DNA from: Deltaproteobacteria bacterium
GTDB taxonomy: Bacteria; Myxococcota_A; Polyangia; Polyangiales; Ga0077539
DNA: 55,247 bases
Direction: 5' to 3'
NCBI GenBank assembly: GCA_947477565.1
Contig: CANJUR010000027.1
Coordinates: 1 to 55,247 of the forward strand
Every line of letters begins with the position of its first letter. Positions within the stretch are counted from its first letter, which is position 1. Both the position numbers and the translations under genes were made by a program. This document shows positions 1-9,542 of the stretch, piece by piece. Below the pieces are notes generated by a model that had not been told where the DNA came from, searched no databases, and was given only the letters and a program-made list of their open reading frames with translations.

Positions 1-97
1 AGTGGACCGACCTTCGGGAGGTCCGGGACGAGGCGTGACCCATCGACACCCACCATCACGGGCACCCGAGGAGGGAGCCCTGCTTCTGCGCTCGGGG

Positions 98-120
98 GTC
101 CGGGGGCAGAGCCCCCGGGC
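98..120 (-). terminator. GC-rich hairpin after the 120-728 gene
   Basis: CCGGGGGC (100-107) and GCCCCCGG (111-118) form a perfect 8-bp stem around an AGA loop, and a G-U and a G-C pair extend it to 98-120. It begins at the stop codon of the minus-strand gene. There is no T-tract, so it is a weak intrinsic terminator or an RNA-stabilising hairpin. Very similar GGGGGC-AGA-GCCCCC hairpins are common between genes in high-GC bacteria. Confidence 0.4.
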
Positions 121-728
121 TACATGCTCATTTCCCCGCGTAAGAGCGACGCTCGCCCGTGAGGGTCAAATTCAAGCGGAAATGGCTGGCCGTCCACAAC
201 GTCGTCGAGATCACACTCGAAGCCCTCGATCATGACGTCCCCGCCGTCGTCCTCGCGGTCGGGGTGAACCGCGTAGCCGTGCACGCGGACCTCGGGCCAG
301 TGACCCAGGAACGCCAGGCACTCCATGGTGGCCGGCGCGTCGTTCTGGCTCGCGTCGGGATCGATGAGACGCCGTGCCAACAGCGCAGCGAGCCCCTCAA
401 GGTTGAGCCTCTTGAAGTGGCTCACGCGATGGACCTCGTCGCCGCAGTCGATGCCCAGGATCGCGTCGCGCACGCCGACCGGTTCCACCGAATCGTCGTT
501 CATCACGCGAGCACCCTCGACGTCGAAAATGTCGATGCCGAAGCCTGCGGCGTTGCAGTCGTTGTGACCGCAGCCCTCCCGACCGAAGTACGGGCTGGGG
601 CGGGCGTATCGCCCAAAGAAGGTGCGCTTGCAGTGCAGGCACCAGAGCACGTCGTCGGGTCCGTACCCGCGACGAGAGTGGGTGATCGTTTCGTGGAGAT
701 CCGGGTGATTCGGTGTCCGTCGCTTCAT
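120..728 (-). CDS. Hypothetical protein with Cys/His cluster, 202 aa
   Basis: I do not recognise the family. Residues 29-59 hold a CLHC pair followed by a GCGHNDC cluster, a plausible treble-clef or zinc-ribbon-like metal site. The rest is acidic and soluble, with no signal peptide or membrane segment. The ATG at 728 is preceded by GGAGGG about 5 bases upstream, which supports the start. It stands alone: a hairpin lies directly after the stop, and about 1 kb of gene-poor DNA lies upstream. The reading frame is intact and its codon use fits the rest of the window. Function unknown; a small zinc-binding protein is an inference from the Cys spacing. Confidence 0.7.
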   Translation of the reverse strand: MKRRTPNHPDLHETITHSRRGYGPDDVLWCLHCKRTFFGRYARPSPYFGREGCGHNDCNAAGFGIDIFDVEGARVMNDDSVEPVGVRDAILGIDCGDEVHRVSHFKRLNLEGLAALLARRLIDPDASQNDAPATMECLAFLGHWPEVRVHGYAVHPDREDDGGDVMIEGFECDLDDVVDGQPFPLEFDPHGRASLLRGEMSM

Positions 729-1404
729 GGGAACCCTCCGTCGCTGATGGCCTGGGGCGAACAGGACGAAGAGTTAGCAATCGAGAGGCCAGTCGATCAG
801 GATGCGAAATCGCCCTGAATCTCAGGAGGTTTCGAGGCGATCAGGGGTGGCGGCGGGGTGGCGGCGGGGTGGCGGCGGTCGCACGGGACGCGCTGGGCTG
901 GCGCGGGAGTGAAGGTCTACGACCAGACGAGATTCACCGCTTCAGAGAGTTCATCGTGCGCGCGATTACCACTGCTCACGGCGCGGGCGCCGCAGGTCCA
1001 CGAGCCCGCGTGCGTCCGCCTCGCGCTCGACCACCCGGCGGGGCCCCGGGGGCTAACGGGGGATAAGCGATCCAACGAGGCATTCTCCCAGGCACGAATC
1101 CGTCACTGTGACCAAAAGAGATAGCGGTTTGGCAAAGCGCCACCGCGGTCGAGTGGCAGTCAACCACGCGGCATCAGGCGCTTCGCCAGGGCGGGGTTGA
1201 ACGAAGCCGCGGAGCCTCCGAGCGTTCGTCAGTCCAGAACCCCATAGGGAAATTAGCCGAAGCCATTGTTTGCCAGCGAATCGGTCGAGAGGGGGTTCAG
1301 GGTACTCGGGGGGTGTTCAGAGAGGCGCAAGGGGCGATGGACGGGCCCAGCGTAATGCGGTCTGGCCTGCAGCGGAGCGGCTTCTTTCGGCATCTTTTAA
1401 TCGA
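729..1404. other. Gene-poor stretch
   Basis: I see no convincing gene. Open frames are short, lack ribosome binding sites, and match no family I know. The only ordered feature is the 11-bp tandem repeat at 844-876. With the REP doublet at 1405-1604, it forms a non-coding spacer in front of the toxin-antitoxin pair. Confidence 0.5.
844..876. repeat. 11-bp tandem repeat, three exact copies
   Basis: GGGGTGGCGGC is repeated at 844-854, 855-865 and 866-876 without mismatch. It lies in non-coding DNA. The unit is pure G/T/C on this strand, so slippage could change the copy number. Confidence 0.85.
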
Positions 1405-1604
1405 AATTGCGGCCATGCGTTGAAGCCCGCGCGACCTCACCCCGCACTGCCGCGCAGCCCCTCTCCCAAGAGGAGAGCGGGCTTCTGAGTGCTGACAGCT
1501 ATGCCCTAAGTCAACAGGCATTTGAGCCCCCTCTCTCTCTTGGCAGAGAAGGCGCGCGGCAGCGCGGGGTGAGGTCCCGCGGGCTTCGACGCATCGCCGA
1601 AATT
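1405..1604. repeat. REP-like inverted doublet (REPIN/BIME-like)
   Basis: Arm 1405-1455 is the reverse complement of 1554-1604 with 46 of 51 positions matching. The region between the arms is also partly inverted: the first half holds CTCTCC (1461-1466) facing GGAGAG (1472-1477), and the second half has a related pyrimidine/purine run at 1531-1550. Each half has the ACCTCACCCC / CTCTCC...GGAGAG layout of repeated extragenic palindromes seen in many high-GC proteobacteria. Two REP units in inverted orientation form a REPIN, usually moved by a RAYT transposase encoded elsewhere. None is visible here. Confidence 0.7.
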
Positions 1605-1820
1605 GGCGCTCCCGCGGTCTCCTGCCAGATCTCCGGGGAGAGATCGCTGGCTTCGCTGGGCCGTCACGCTGTCGATGGCGACGCTCGAAGAGCGCACCCG
1701 CACGGGGGGGATGACGCCCGGATCCATGACCTCTGTCCGTTCGCCTCGCGGGTCACGGGGTTGTGGCTCGTCGACTTCGGCGCGCAATACTTCATGAGCG
1801 GCTCGTCATTCCTGGTGTCC

Positions 1821-1848
1821 TTGAAGTGCGTACCGAAATAGGTACACT
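1821..1848 (+). promoter_or_regulatory. Candidate higBA promoter with operator palindrome
   Basis: TTGAAG (1821-1826) and TACACT (1843-1848) are separated by 16 bp and each matches the sigma-70 consensus at four of six positions. The perfect inverted repeat GTACC-GAAATA-GGTAC (1830-1845) lies between them and overlaps the -10. This is where an XRE-type antitoxin would bind to repress its own operon. The GTG at 1856 is only 7 bases past the -10, so the transcript would begin at or next to the start codon. Confidence 0.5.
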
Positions 1849-1855
1849 CGCGCTC

Positions 1856-2209
1856 GTGTTCGACACGCCGAAACTCGGGTGCCGCTTCTACGTCACCGAA
1901 CAGGGCAACGAGCCGGCGCGGGAGTGGCTCAAGGCCCTCCCGGTGGATGTGAAGAAGGAGATCGGCTCGGACATCTTGCGCGTGCAATGGCAGTGGCCGG
2001 TTTCGAAGCCGCTCGTCGATGGGCTCGGGCGCGGTCTCTACGAGGTTCGCACCAAGGTCGAGCGAATCCAGTATCGCGTCCTGTTTTGCATCGTGAGCGA
2101 CTCGATGGTGCTGCTGCATGGATTCGTGAAGAAGGCTCGTACTGAACCAGACGAGATCGACCTCGGCAGAAAGCGCCAGAAGCAGATCGAAACGGAGGAT
2201 GCATCATGA
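1856..2209 (+). CDS. higB: HigB/RelE-like toxin (phage Gp49-like family)
   Basis: This small basic protein of about 117 residues fits the RelE-superfamily Gp49-like/HigB toxins, which are ribosome-dependent mRNA interferases. Seen in the sequence: FYVTEQGNEPAREWLKALP near the N-terminus, then GRGLYEVRTKVERIQYRVLF and LLHGFVKKARTEP, which match the core strands and basic active-site face of the family. The frame stays open to a GTG at 1763, but family length and the promoter position favour the GTG at 1856; no strong Shine-Dalgarno sequence precedes it. Its stop overlaps the next gene's start (ATGA at 2206-2209). Toxin-first order with an XRE antitoxin behind it is the higBA arrangement. The target and the toxicity are inferred. 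Confidence 0.85.
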   Translation: MFDTPKLGCRFYVTEQGNEPAREWLKALPVDVKKEIGSDILRVQWQWPVSKPLVDGLGRGLYEVRTKVERIQYRVLFCIVSDSMVLLHGFVKKARTEPDEIDLGRKRQKQIETEDAS

Positions 2210-2520
2210 AGAACAAGCACATCGGCTCGACGTTTTCGTCTTTCCTGGACGACGAGGGCATACGGGAGGAGGTCGATCTCTCGGCGAAGAAGAAGATTCT
2301 CGCCGACCAGATCGTCGCGAAGATGGAGCGCGACCACGTCACCGCGACGGAGTTGGCCGCGCGGATGAACACCAGTCGGACAGTGGTCAATCGGCTCATC
2401 GACCCGAAGGACACGAGCTTCACCTTCAAAACGCTCGCGAGGGCTTCGCAGGCCCTCGACCTCAACTTGCTGGTGTCGCTCGAGACCAGACGGACCGAGG
2501 CCTCGAAGCGGAGACGGTAG
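2206..2520 (+). CDS. higA: HigA-like XRE antitoxin
   Basis: A 104-residue helix-turn-helix protein and the partner of the upstream toxin. The segment MERDHVTATELAARMNTSRT followed by VVNRLIDP is a Cro/C1-type HTH (about residues 42-70), and FTFKTLARASQALDLNLLVSL continues the XRE fold. GGAGG at 2194-2198 gives a good ribosome binding site inside the toxin gene, and the ATGA overlap couples translation. In this family the antitoxin binds the toxin and represses the operon; the palindrome at 1830-1845 is the likely operator. The basic C-terminus (SKRRR) is unremarkable. The pair sits between a REP doublet and a transposase remnant, so transfer is likely. Confidence 0.88.
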   Translation: MKNKHIGSTFSSFLDDEGIREEVDLSAKKKILADQIVAKMERDHVTATELAARMNTSRTVVNRLIDPKDTSFTFKTLARASQALDLNLLVSLETRRTEASKRRR

Positions 2521-2821
2521 AGTTTGTGCCGAGGGCGCCCCCCGGTTTCATCCGAGGGACGCCGCCAGTGATTCACCATATTCCGACTTCCTCATCCGAC
2601 TTTCATGCTCTCCATCGAGCTCCTCCCGCGGCGGGGCGGACGGGCGCTACCGACAGCCACGCCCCAGCGATGCGCCCGCATCGGGAGTCCGCCCAGACCA
2701 GACGCGAGCGCGGGATAACTCTTTAAGCGCAACACCTTCGCGACGCACGACGCTGCACGCGACGGACGCCCCATGGTCCTGGCCGCGTCGTCCGCGCGCG
2801 GTGCGATGAACCACCGCGCCT
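2521..2821. other. Gene-poor stretch after higBA
   Basis: I see no gene or clear terminator. The stretch runs from the antitoxin stop to the short tandem repeat and transposase remnant, and may be part of the same decayed mobile element. Confidence 0.4.
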
Positions 2822-2864
2822 GGGTACCCTCGAAGCTACTCCCGGGTACCCTCGAAGCTACTCC
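2822..2864. repeat. Tandem duplication, 22-bp period
   Basis: The 21 bases at 2822-2842 recur exactly at 2844-2864 (GGGTACCC...GCTACTCC). The duplication lies directly next to the IS91-like coding remnant and looks like a small duplication scar or slippage product within it. Confidence 0.85.
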
Positions 2865-3116
2865 GCCACGCGGGTGCAGATGGGCGACAGGTCTACCACT
2901 CGTGCCGCAACCGCCACTGGCCGACCTGCTAGGGCCTCGACCAGCACCGATGGCTCGAAGCCCGCCGCGAACAAATCCTCTCGACGCTTTGCTTACACAT
3001 CGTCTTCACGCTGCCCGAGCCGCTGCTGGCGATCGTCCGCTAGCACCGCGAGGCTCTCTTCGCGAGGCTTGCCCGTCGCGTCCCCCATTCACTCCCGCTG
3101 CGACGAGCTTTCTACG
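2864..3116 (+). pseudogene. IS91-family transposase remnant
   Basis: One frame reads GRQVYHSCRNRHWPTC, then after a TAG (2930-2932) GLDQHRWLEARREQIL...HIVFTLPEPLLAIVR, then after a second TAG (3041-3043) HREALFARLARRVPHSLPLR. This matches the N-terminal zinc-binding segment and the start of the catalytic region of IS91-type (Y2, rolling-circle) transposases, whose usual motif is SCRNRHCPKC followed by a VFTLP strand. One zinc-ligand Cys is now Trp (HWP for HCP), there are two in-frame stops, and the tyrosine catalytic part is absent. It is a dead fragment. I could not place the element ends (oriIS/terIS). Confidence 0.8.
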
Positions 3117-3210
3117 ACCCCCCCCGCGGCGGTGGCGCACTCCGGACAGCACCGATTCGCGATCACCCCCCCTTCACGACACGGTCAACGTCGGCAGTGA
3201 TCGGCAGCGC

Positions 3211-4578
<1,368 letters not shown>

Positions 4579-4587
4579 GGCAGTGGC

Positions 4588-4593
4588 TTTATA
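4588..4593 (-). promoter_or_regulatory. -10 element of accC, possibly leaderless
   Basis: On the minus strand TATAAA (4593 to 4588) is followed by nine bases and the accC ATG. That spacing puts the transcription start within a few bases of the start codon. I see no convincing -35, and no purine-rich ribosome binding site fits in the gap. Confidence 0.4.
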
Positions 4594-4643
4594 GACCGGG
4601 CCTCGCGCGGCGGGGAGGGACTCCGTGCTAGTGCGCGACCGCA

Positions 4644-5780
4644 ATGCGCGAGCGATCGGTCGCGATGTTGACGACGAGCCTGCCGCACGACGGAGACCCC
4701 GCAGCGGGGGCGTTTGTGCGGGAGATGGCCGTCGCCCTGGCACGGCGAGGGACGCGGGTGACGTTGCTCGGGAGCGTTCCGCGGGGGCGCGTGGCGTTGG
4801 CTGCCGAGGGGGTGCGAGTCGCGAGCGTGGAAGACCTCGACGGGGGAATTTTTACCGGCGGAGGCGCTCCGGAGCAGCTCGGGTTGGGTGCCCAGGGCGT
4901 CGATCTGCGGGCGTGGGCGAAGGGCGCGCGCACCGTCGCCGTGCTGGCCTCCCTGGCCGCTCGCCACGCCCGCCATGTAGACGGCTGGATCAGCCACTTC
5001 GCACTCCCATCGGCGCTCATCGCCGGGGCTGTGCGCGGGGCGCGGCCGCACCTCGCGATTGTCCACGGCACGGACGGTTGGCTGCTCGGTCGGCTACCCA
5101 CGTCGGCGCGTCGGGCGGTGTTCGCGTGTGCGACGCGCTGGCAATTTACCTGGTCGGGTATGTTGTCGGCCGCGGAGGGGGTTCGTCTGGTGCGGCCCGC
5201 GGTGGTGGCCCCGATGGGCTTCTGGCCCGCCGCGGACGAGGCGGTGACGCGCGACGTGGTGGTGAGCGTCGGACGTCTCGTGGCGGTGAAGCGGGTCGAG
5301 CGCGCGCTGGCCGCGCTGGCGATGCTGCAAAGGCAAGGGCGAGGGCTGCCGTGGGTGGTGCTGGGCGACGGTCCGGAGCGCGCGCGATTGGAAGGGCTGG
5401 CCCGCGCACACGGGGTGACGGCGCGCTTCGAAGGCACCGTGGATGCTGTGCGGCGTGACGCGTGGCTGCGGCGGGCACGGGTGTTTCTGCACACGGCGGG
5501 GAGCATCGCGGGGGGGAGAGGCGAGGGCGCGCCGGTGGCGTTGCTCGAGGCGATGGGGGCGGGCGCCGCAGTGGTGGCGACGGCGAGCGGGGCCGTGGCG
5601 TGGATGGTCGGCGAGACCGGGACGGTGCTCACGGGCGAGGCCGACACGGCGGCCATCGCAGCGGCCATCGCGGCGGCCTGGGAGGCTCACCCGATGGGTG
5701 CTCCCGCGGCGCGGGCGAGGGCACTGCCGTGGCGCTGGGAGGCGCAGGCGGAGGGCATCGAGCAGACGCTCTGGGGCTAA
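4644..5780 (+). CDS. GT4-family glycosyltransferase
   Basis: A 378-residue GT-B glycosyltransferase, probably transferring a sugar from a nucleotide donor to a lipid or polysaccharide. The N-terminal half opens with MLTTSLPHDGDPAAGAFVRE, the typical acceptor-domain start. The C-terminal half has VSVGRLVAVKRVERALAAL, VVLGDGPERARLEGLA, and EGAPVALLEAMGAGAAVVAT, the donor-binding E-x7-E region of GT4 enzymes. It is transcribed away from accC across a 65-bp gap. The ATG at 4644 gives MRERSVAMLTTS; the ATG at 4665 (MLTTS) would fit the family equally well. No other glycan genes are adjacent, so the acceptor is unknown. Confidence 0.88.
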   Translation: MRERSVAMLTTSLPHDGDPAAGAFVREMAVALARRGTRVTLLGSVPRGRVALAAEGVRVASVEDLDGGIFTGGGAPEQLGLGAQGVDLRAWAKGARTVAVLASLAARHARHVDGWISHFALPSALIAGAVRGARPHLAIVHGTDGWLLGRLPTSARRAVFACATRWQFTWSGMLSAAEGVRLVRPAVVAPMGFWPAADEAVTRDVVVSVGRLVAVKRVERALAALAMLQRQGRGLPWVVLGDGPERARLEGLARAHGVTARFEGTVDAVRRDAWLRRARVFLHTAGSIAGGRGEGAPVALLEAMGAGAAVVATASGAVAWMVGETGTVLTGEADTAAIAAAIAAAWEAHPMGAPAARARALPWRWEAQAEGIEQTLWG

Positions 5781-5864
5781 AGTAGACCCAGCCGTCTGCG
5801 GCGAGCGCATCGCCTCACGCGCGGGGGATTGGGAAGAAGAACGACGATCAGCGGGGCGGGCGAT

Positions 5865-8800
5865 TCAGTTCGCGTGGCGTCGTCGGCGGATTGAAGCGAC
5901 CAGCCCGAGGCCCAAAAGAGCGAGGGCACCGCGGCCGTGGGTCGGCGCGCTGCCGGTCGTTCGGCAGCCGCATCCGCCGCTGCTTACGGCGGGCGTCGGA
6001 GCCGTGCCGCCGTCGCCGCTCACGTCGGCTACTGCGCCGTCCACAGCGGGCACCCCGGCGTCTGGCTCCGCGGGAATGGGACACACCACGGTGCCCGCAT
6101 CGCCGACGCCGCGCACGCCCAGCGAGAGGGCCGAGCCGTAGTTGCCGGTGTTGCGGTTGTCGTGGCGGAAGGTCTCCCACTGAACGTTGGCGGTGCGGTC
6201 ATCTGCGGGAGTGCGCCACGCCCAGAGTTGCCCGTTGCGGGTGCCGCTCACGATCTCCATCCGGTGGTCGCCGTCGAGGTCGCCGAGGGCGGGCGACGGG
6301 ATGATCCATTGGCCGGTGAACTTCGGCCAACCAGCGGGTGTGCGGCCGCACGCGTCGAAGGCTTCGAGGAAGTAACCCCCGGTGCCGACGATAAGTTCGG
6401 GGTACGGGTCGCCGTCCACCGAGGCGATCGCGGGGTTCATGAAGAACGTGTAGTCCTCGAGGAGTTGCGGAAACCCTGGGAGGGGATATCCGTCGCGACC
6501 GCTGAACGCTCCGACAAGGTGGAAGAACGGCCGCGCCCGCCCGCCGCCGCCGAGGTTGATGGCGAGGTTGAGTTCGGCGCCGGAGATCACGTAGTCGGGC
6601 GTCTGGTCGCCGTCCATGTCGCCCCAGGAGCCCATGCTGAACACATTGGCAAAGGACACGATCTGCGTGGTGTTGTTGGTGAGCGCGCCGCGCCGGGAGG
6701 TCTGCGCGAGGGCGACCCGGTTGAGGGTGTTGAGCGCCGGGCGTCGGCCCATCGCGGCCTGCTCGCCGCGCACAAACGCGATGGTCGGGAGCGCGTTGCC
6801 GGTGAACGCGATTTCGTCGCGCCCGTCGCCGTCGATGTCGGCGATGGGCGGCGCGCCGGAGACGCCTTCGCCCACGAGCGGGAAGAAGTTGAACGACGTC
6901 ACGGCGATGGGCCAGTTGGGGTGAAACGCTCCGCCCGCGTGGTTGTTGCCGTCGCCGTGCACCAGGTAGATGGCGCCGGTGTTGTTGTCCCCGCGAAGCT
7001 TCTCGTTCGAGACGACCACCAGGTCGGGGATGGTGTCGCCGTTGAAGTTGCCGACGCCCACGTTGCCGAAGATGCGGTTGTACTCCGTGCCCTCCTCGGG
7101 AAAGTGGATCACCACGGGGAAGCCGGGTTTCGCGACGCCGGTCATGGCGTCGAGGGCGTAGAGCTTTCCGTCCATCGCGCCGAAGACGATGTCGAGCCGA
7201 CGATCGTTGTCGAGGTCGGCGAGCACGGGCGAGCAGAAGAGCCCGCGCTGAAGGATGCGATCGGGGGCCGTGTCGGTGCTCGGAACGTCGGGTAGCGCGA
7301 AGGGAAACCCGTGGCCGTAGTCGGTTCCGTCGCGACGAAAGACGTGCACGGTGCCGTGGTAGCTGTTGACGACGATCTCCGGGGTGCCGTCGCCGTCGAG
7401 GTCGCCAATTGCTGGCGTGGCGATCACCGGATCGAAGACGCGCCCCGGGTCGATGGCGGGCGACTCGCCCGAGTACGCCGCGCTACCGGTGTAGTGGGTG
7501 GCGTGCAGCGAGCGCATTCCGAAGAGAGGGACGGTGTGCGCCGGGAAGCCCGGAAGCTCGGTGCCATCGCCGCGGAAGGCGTGCACCTCGCCGTCGGCGG
7601 TGCCGTAGACGATCTCCCGCGCGCCGTCGCCGTTGAGATCGACGGTGCGGGGCGAACTCTCGCCGGAGCCGCCGACGTCGATGGGGAAGTTGGGCGACAC
7701 GCTGTCGTCGCGGTGCACATAGAACGCACGGCGCACCTCGCCAGGGACATCCCCGATGGGCGCGTCGTAGTGAGCGACGGCGCGGATGCGCACGGTGAGC
7801 GTGTAGCGGTTGGCCCTCTCGCCGGGGTTGTTGATGGTGAGTGTTCGGAGGTCGATGTCCGCGAGTCGATCGGTCACGGCGGCGGTGACGTTGGCCTCGC
7901 GGCGAACCATCACCCAGGCGGTGTCGGCGGGCTCGACGCCCGTCGCATACTCGACGGTGTAATCGAAGCGCGGCGCGCGGCGGGCGGCAATGCGGCCCTC
8001 GATGCGGAGCGTCTGCTGCGGCGCTCGGTCGGGGTCGAAGTTGGTAAACCAGCGCGGAGCGGTGATGTCCACTTCTGGCGGAATCTTCCCGTCGCGCAGC
8101 CACTCCATCGCTCGGCGGGCGTTGGTTCGACCGTAGCCGAAGCGCTGGTCCCACCCTGGGAGTGACGGGTACTTGGTGTCGTCGAACATCGGGTGCGTGG
8201 GCTGGCTCTGCGGCACGTTGATGTCGTCCGTGGTGCGCGCGAGCAGCTGGTAGATCTCCTCCGCGGAGAGGGCCGGCAGGAGGTTGTGTTCGAGCGCGAA
8301 GGACTGCATCAGCCCGGCGTGGCCCGCGGTGTGGCCGGTCGCCTCGGACGAGCACCCGGTGCCGGAGACGGAGAGCACAAGCTGCGCGCCGTAGTTGGTG
8401 CAGTTGTTGAAGTTGAGAAACGTCGTGCTGCGCGTGAGGGTCTCGGTGTCGTAGCGAATCGCGTGCACCACCAGGGTGTGGTTGTTGGTGCCTGGGACGT
8501 TATGGTGCCGGGAGTTTTCGTCCGCCGCGCTGGCGATGACGGGCACGTTGTGGGCGTACGCGTAGTCGATGGCGCGCCGCGCGAAGGTGCTGTTGTCGAG
8601 CGTGCCGAGGGCCTCCTGCACCACGCGCGCGCCGCGATCGACCGCGTAGACGACGCCCTGGGCGAAGTCATCGACCTCGCCGATGAAGCTGTCCGCCGCA
8701 CGGATCGGGATGAGCATGCAGCGCGGGCAGTCGCCGGCGTCGCCGATGCCGTTGTTGGTCTCCGCGGCGCTCCAGCGCATCTCGCCGGTGCCGTGGCCGA

Positions 8801-9485
8801 AGCGGGTGGCGTCCGCGGGGTCGTTGTCGTCCTGGAAAAAGTCCCAGCCCGCGATGTCATCGACGTACCCGTTGTGGTCCGCGTCGGTGTGGTCGGAGAA
8901 GACCCGGATCAGGTCGCCCGGGTCGAGCACGCCGTTGCTGTTGGGGTCATTGGGCATCCCGTCGGCGCCGCGGCATTCCCGCGGGTTGCGCTCCGTCACG
9001 ACGCCGGTACCGCAGGTGATGCGTGGATCGCGCGCGTAGTCGAGGATGTTCACCATCCCGTCGGCGTTGCGGTCGTAGGCGGTGGCGCCGTCGGGGAGGG
9101 GGAGTTCGGCGGTGTTGAGGGCGATCTTGTTGACGATGTCGTCGTTGTCCCAGTTGATGCCCGAGTCGAGCACCGCGATGAGCACCCGAGGATCACCCGT
9201 GGAGATGGCCCACGCGCGGTCGGTGTTGTTGCCCGTGCCGAGCGCGGCTTCTTCGTTGCGGAAGTTGGGCACCGTGAGGTTCATCCCAGGCACCCACGAC
9301 CAGTGCTCCCACTGCCCTGCGTAGCCCGGGTCGTTGGGCCAGTTGGCCATCATCGCGAGGTCGCTCGCGGTCATGTCTGGGCGGGGCGGCCAGATGGCCT
9401 CGGCAGACCGTGGGGCGCTCAACAACGCCCCGAAACCAAGCGCAACGCTCAGTCCACGAAGAAACCATCGGTGGGTGTATCGCAT
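5865..9485 (-). CDS. Exported S8 subtilase with FG-GAP repeats and MYXO-CTERM tail (copy 1)
   Basis: A 1206-residue surface protein. A signal peptide ends near SAEA (residue 30). The subtilase domain covers about 100-470: Asp107 in VLDSG, His231 in FGHGTG, and Ser380 in CSS-EATGHTAG, which aligns with the usual GTSMATPHVAG. The oxyanion position is Asp (SAADE for AAGNE). EF-hand-like Asp-rich loops sit between Asp and His. After an Ig-like region, about eight FG-GAP/VCBS repeats follow (GDLDGDGTPEIVV and similar), probably a calcium-binding propeller. The tail SGGCGCRTTG, a hydrophobic helix and RRRRH form a MYXO-CTERM sorting signal, so cell-surface anchoring is expected. Likely substrate: unknown proteins. 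It is a close paralogue of 12938-16561 and last in a minus-strand series. Confidence 0.9.
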   Translation of the reverse strand: MRYTHRWFLRGLSVALGFGALLSAPRSAEAIWPPRPDMTASDLAMMANWPNDPGYAGQWEHWSWVPGMNLTVPNFRNEEAALGTGNNTDRAWAISTGDPRVLIAVLDSGINWDNDDIVNKIALNTAELPLPDGATAYDRNADGMVNILDYARDPRITCGTGVVTERNPRECRGADGMPNDPNSNGVLDPGDLIRVFSDHTDADHNGYVDDIAGWDFFQDDNDPADATRFGHGTGEMRWSAAETNNGIGDAGDCPRCMLIPIRAADSFIGEVDDFAQGVVYAVDRGARVVQEALGTLDNSTFARRAIDYAYAHNVPVIASAADENSRHHNVPGTNNHTLVVHAIRYDTETLTRSTTFLNFNNCTNYGAQLVLSVSGTGCSSEATGHTAGHAGLMQSFALEHNLLPALSAEEIYQLLARTTDDINVPQSQPTHPMFDDTKYPSLPGWDQRFGYGRTNARRAMEWLRDGKIPPEVDITAPRWFTNFDPDRAPQQTLRIEGRIAARRAPRFDYTVEYATGVEPADTAWVMVRREANVTAAVTDRLADIDLRTLTINNPGERANRYTLTVRIRAVAHYDAPIGDVPGEVRRAFYVHRDDSVSPNFPIDVGGSGESSPRTVDLNGDGAREIVYGTADGEVHAFRGDGTELPGFPAHTVPLFGMRSLHATHYTGSAAYSGESPAIDPGRVFDPVIATPAIGDLDGDGTPEIVVNSYHGTVHVFRRDGTDYGHGFPFALPDVPSTDTAPDRILQRGLFCSPVLADLDNDRRLDIVFGAMDGKLYALDAMTGVAKPGFPVVIHFPEEGTEYNRIFGNVGVGNFNGDTIPDLVVVSNEKLRGDNNTGAIYLVHGDGNNHAGGAFHPNWPIAVTSFNFFPLVGEGVSGAPPIADIDGDGRDEIAFTGNALPTIAFVRGEQAAMGRRPALNTLNRVALAQTSRRGALTNNTTQIVSFANVFSMGSWGDMDGDQTPDYVISGAELNLAINLGGGGRARPFFHLVGAFSGRDGYPLPGFPQLLEDYTFFMNPAIASVDGDPYPELIVGTGGYFLEAFDACGRTPAGWPKFTGQWIIPSPALGDLDGDHRMEIVSGTRNGQLWAWRTPADDRTANVQWETFRHDNRNTGNYGSALSLGVRGVGDAGTVVCPIPAEPDAGVPAVDGAVADVSGDGGTAPTPAVSSGGCGCRTTGSAPTHGRGALALLGLGLVASIRRRRHAN

Positions 9486-9542
9486 CGCCGCGGATGCTAC
9501 CGGAAGCGCGTCCGCCGAGGCGAGGGGGGAGGGAAGGCCCGA

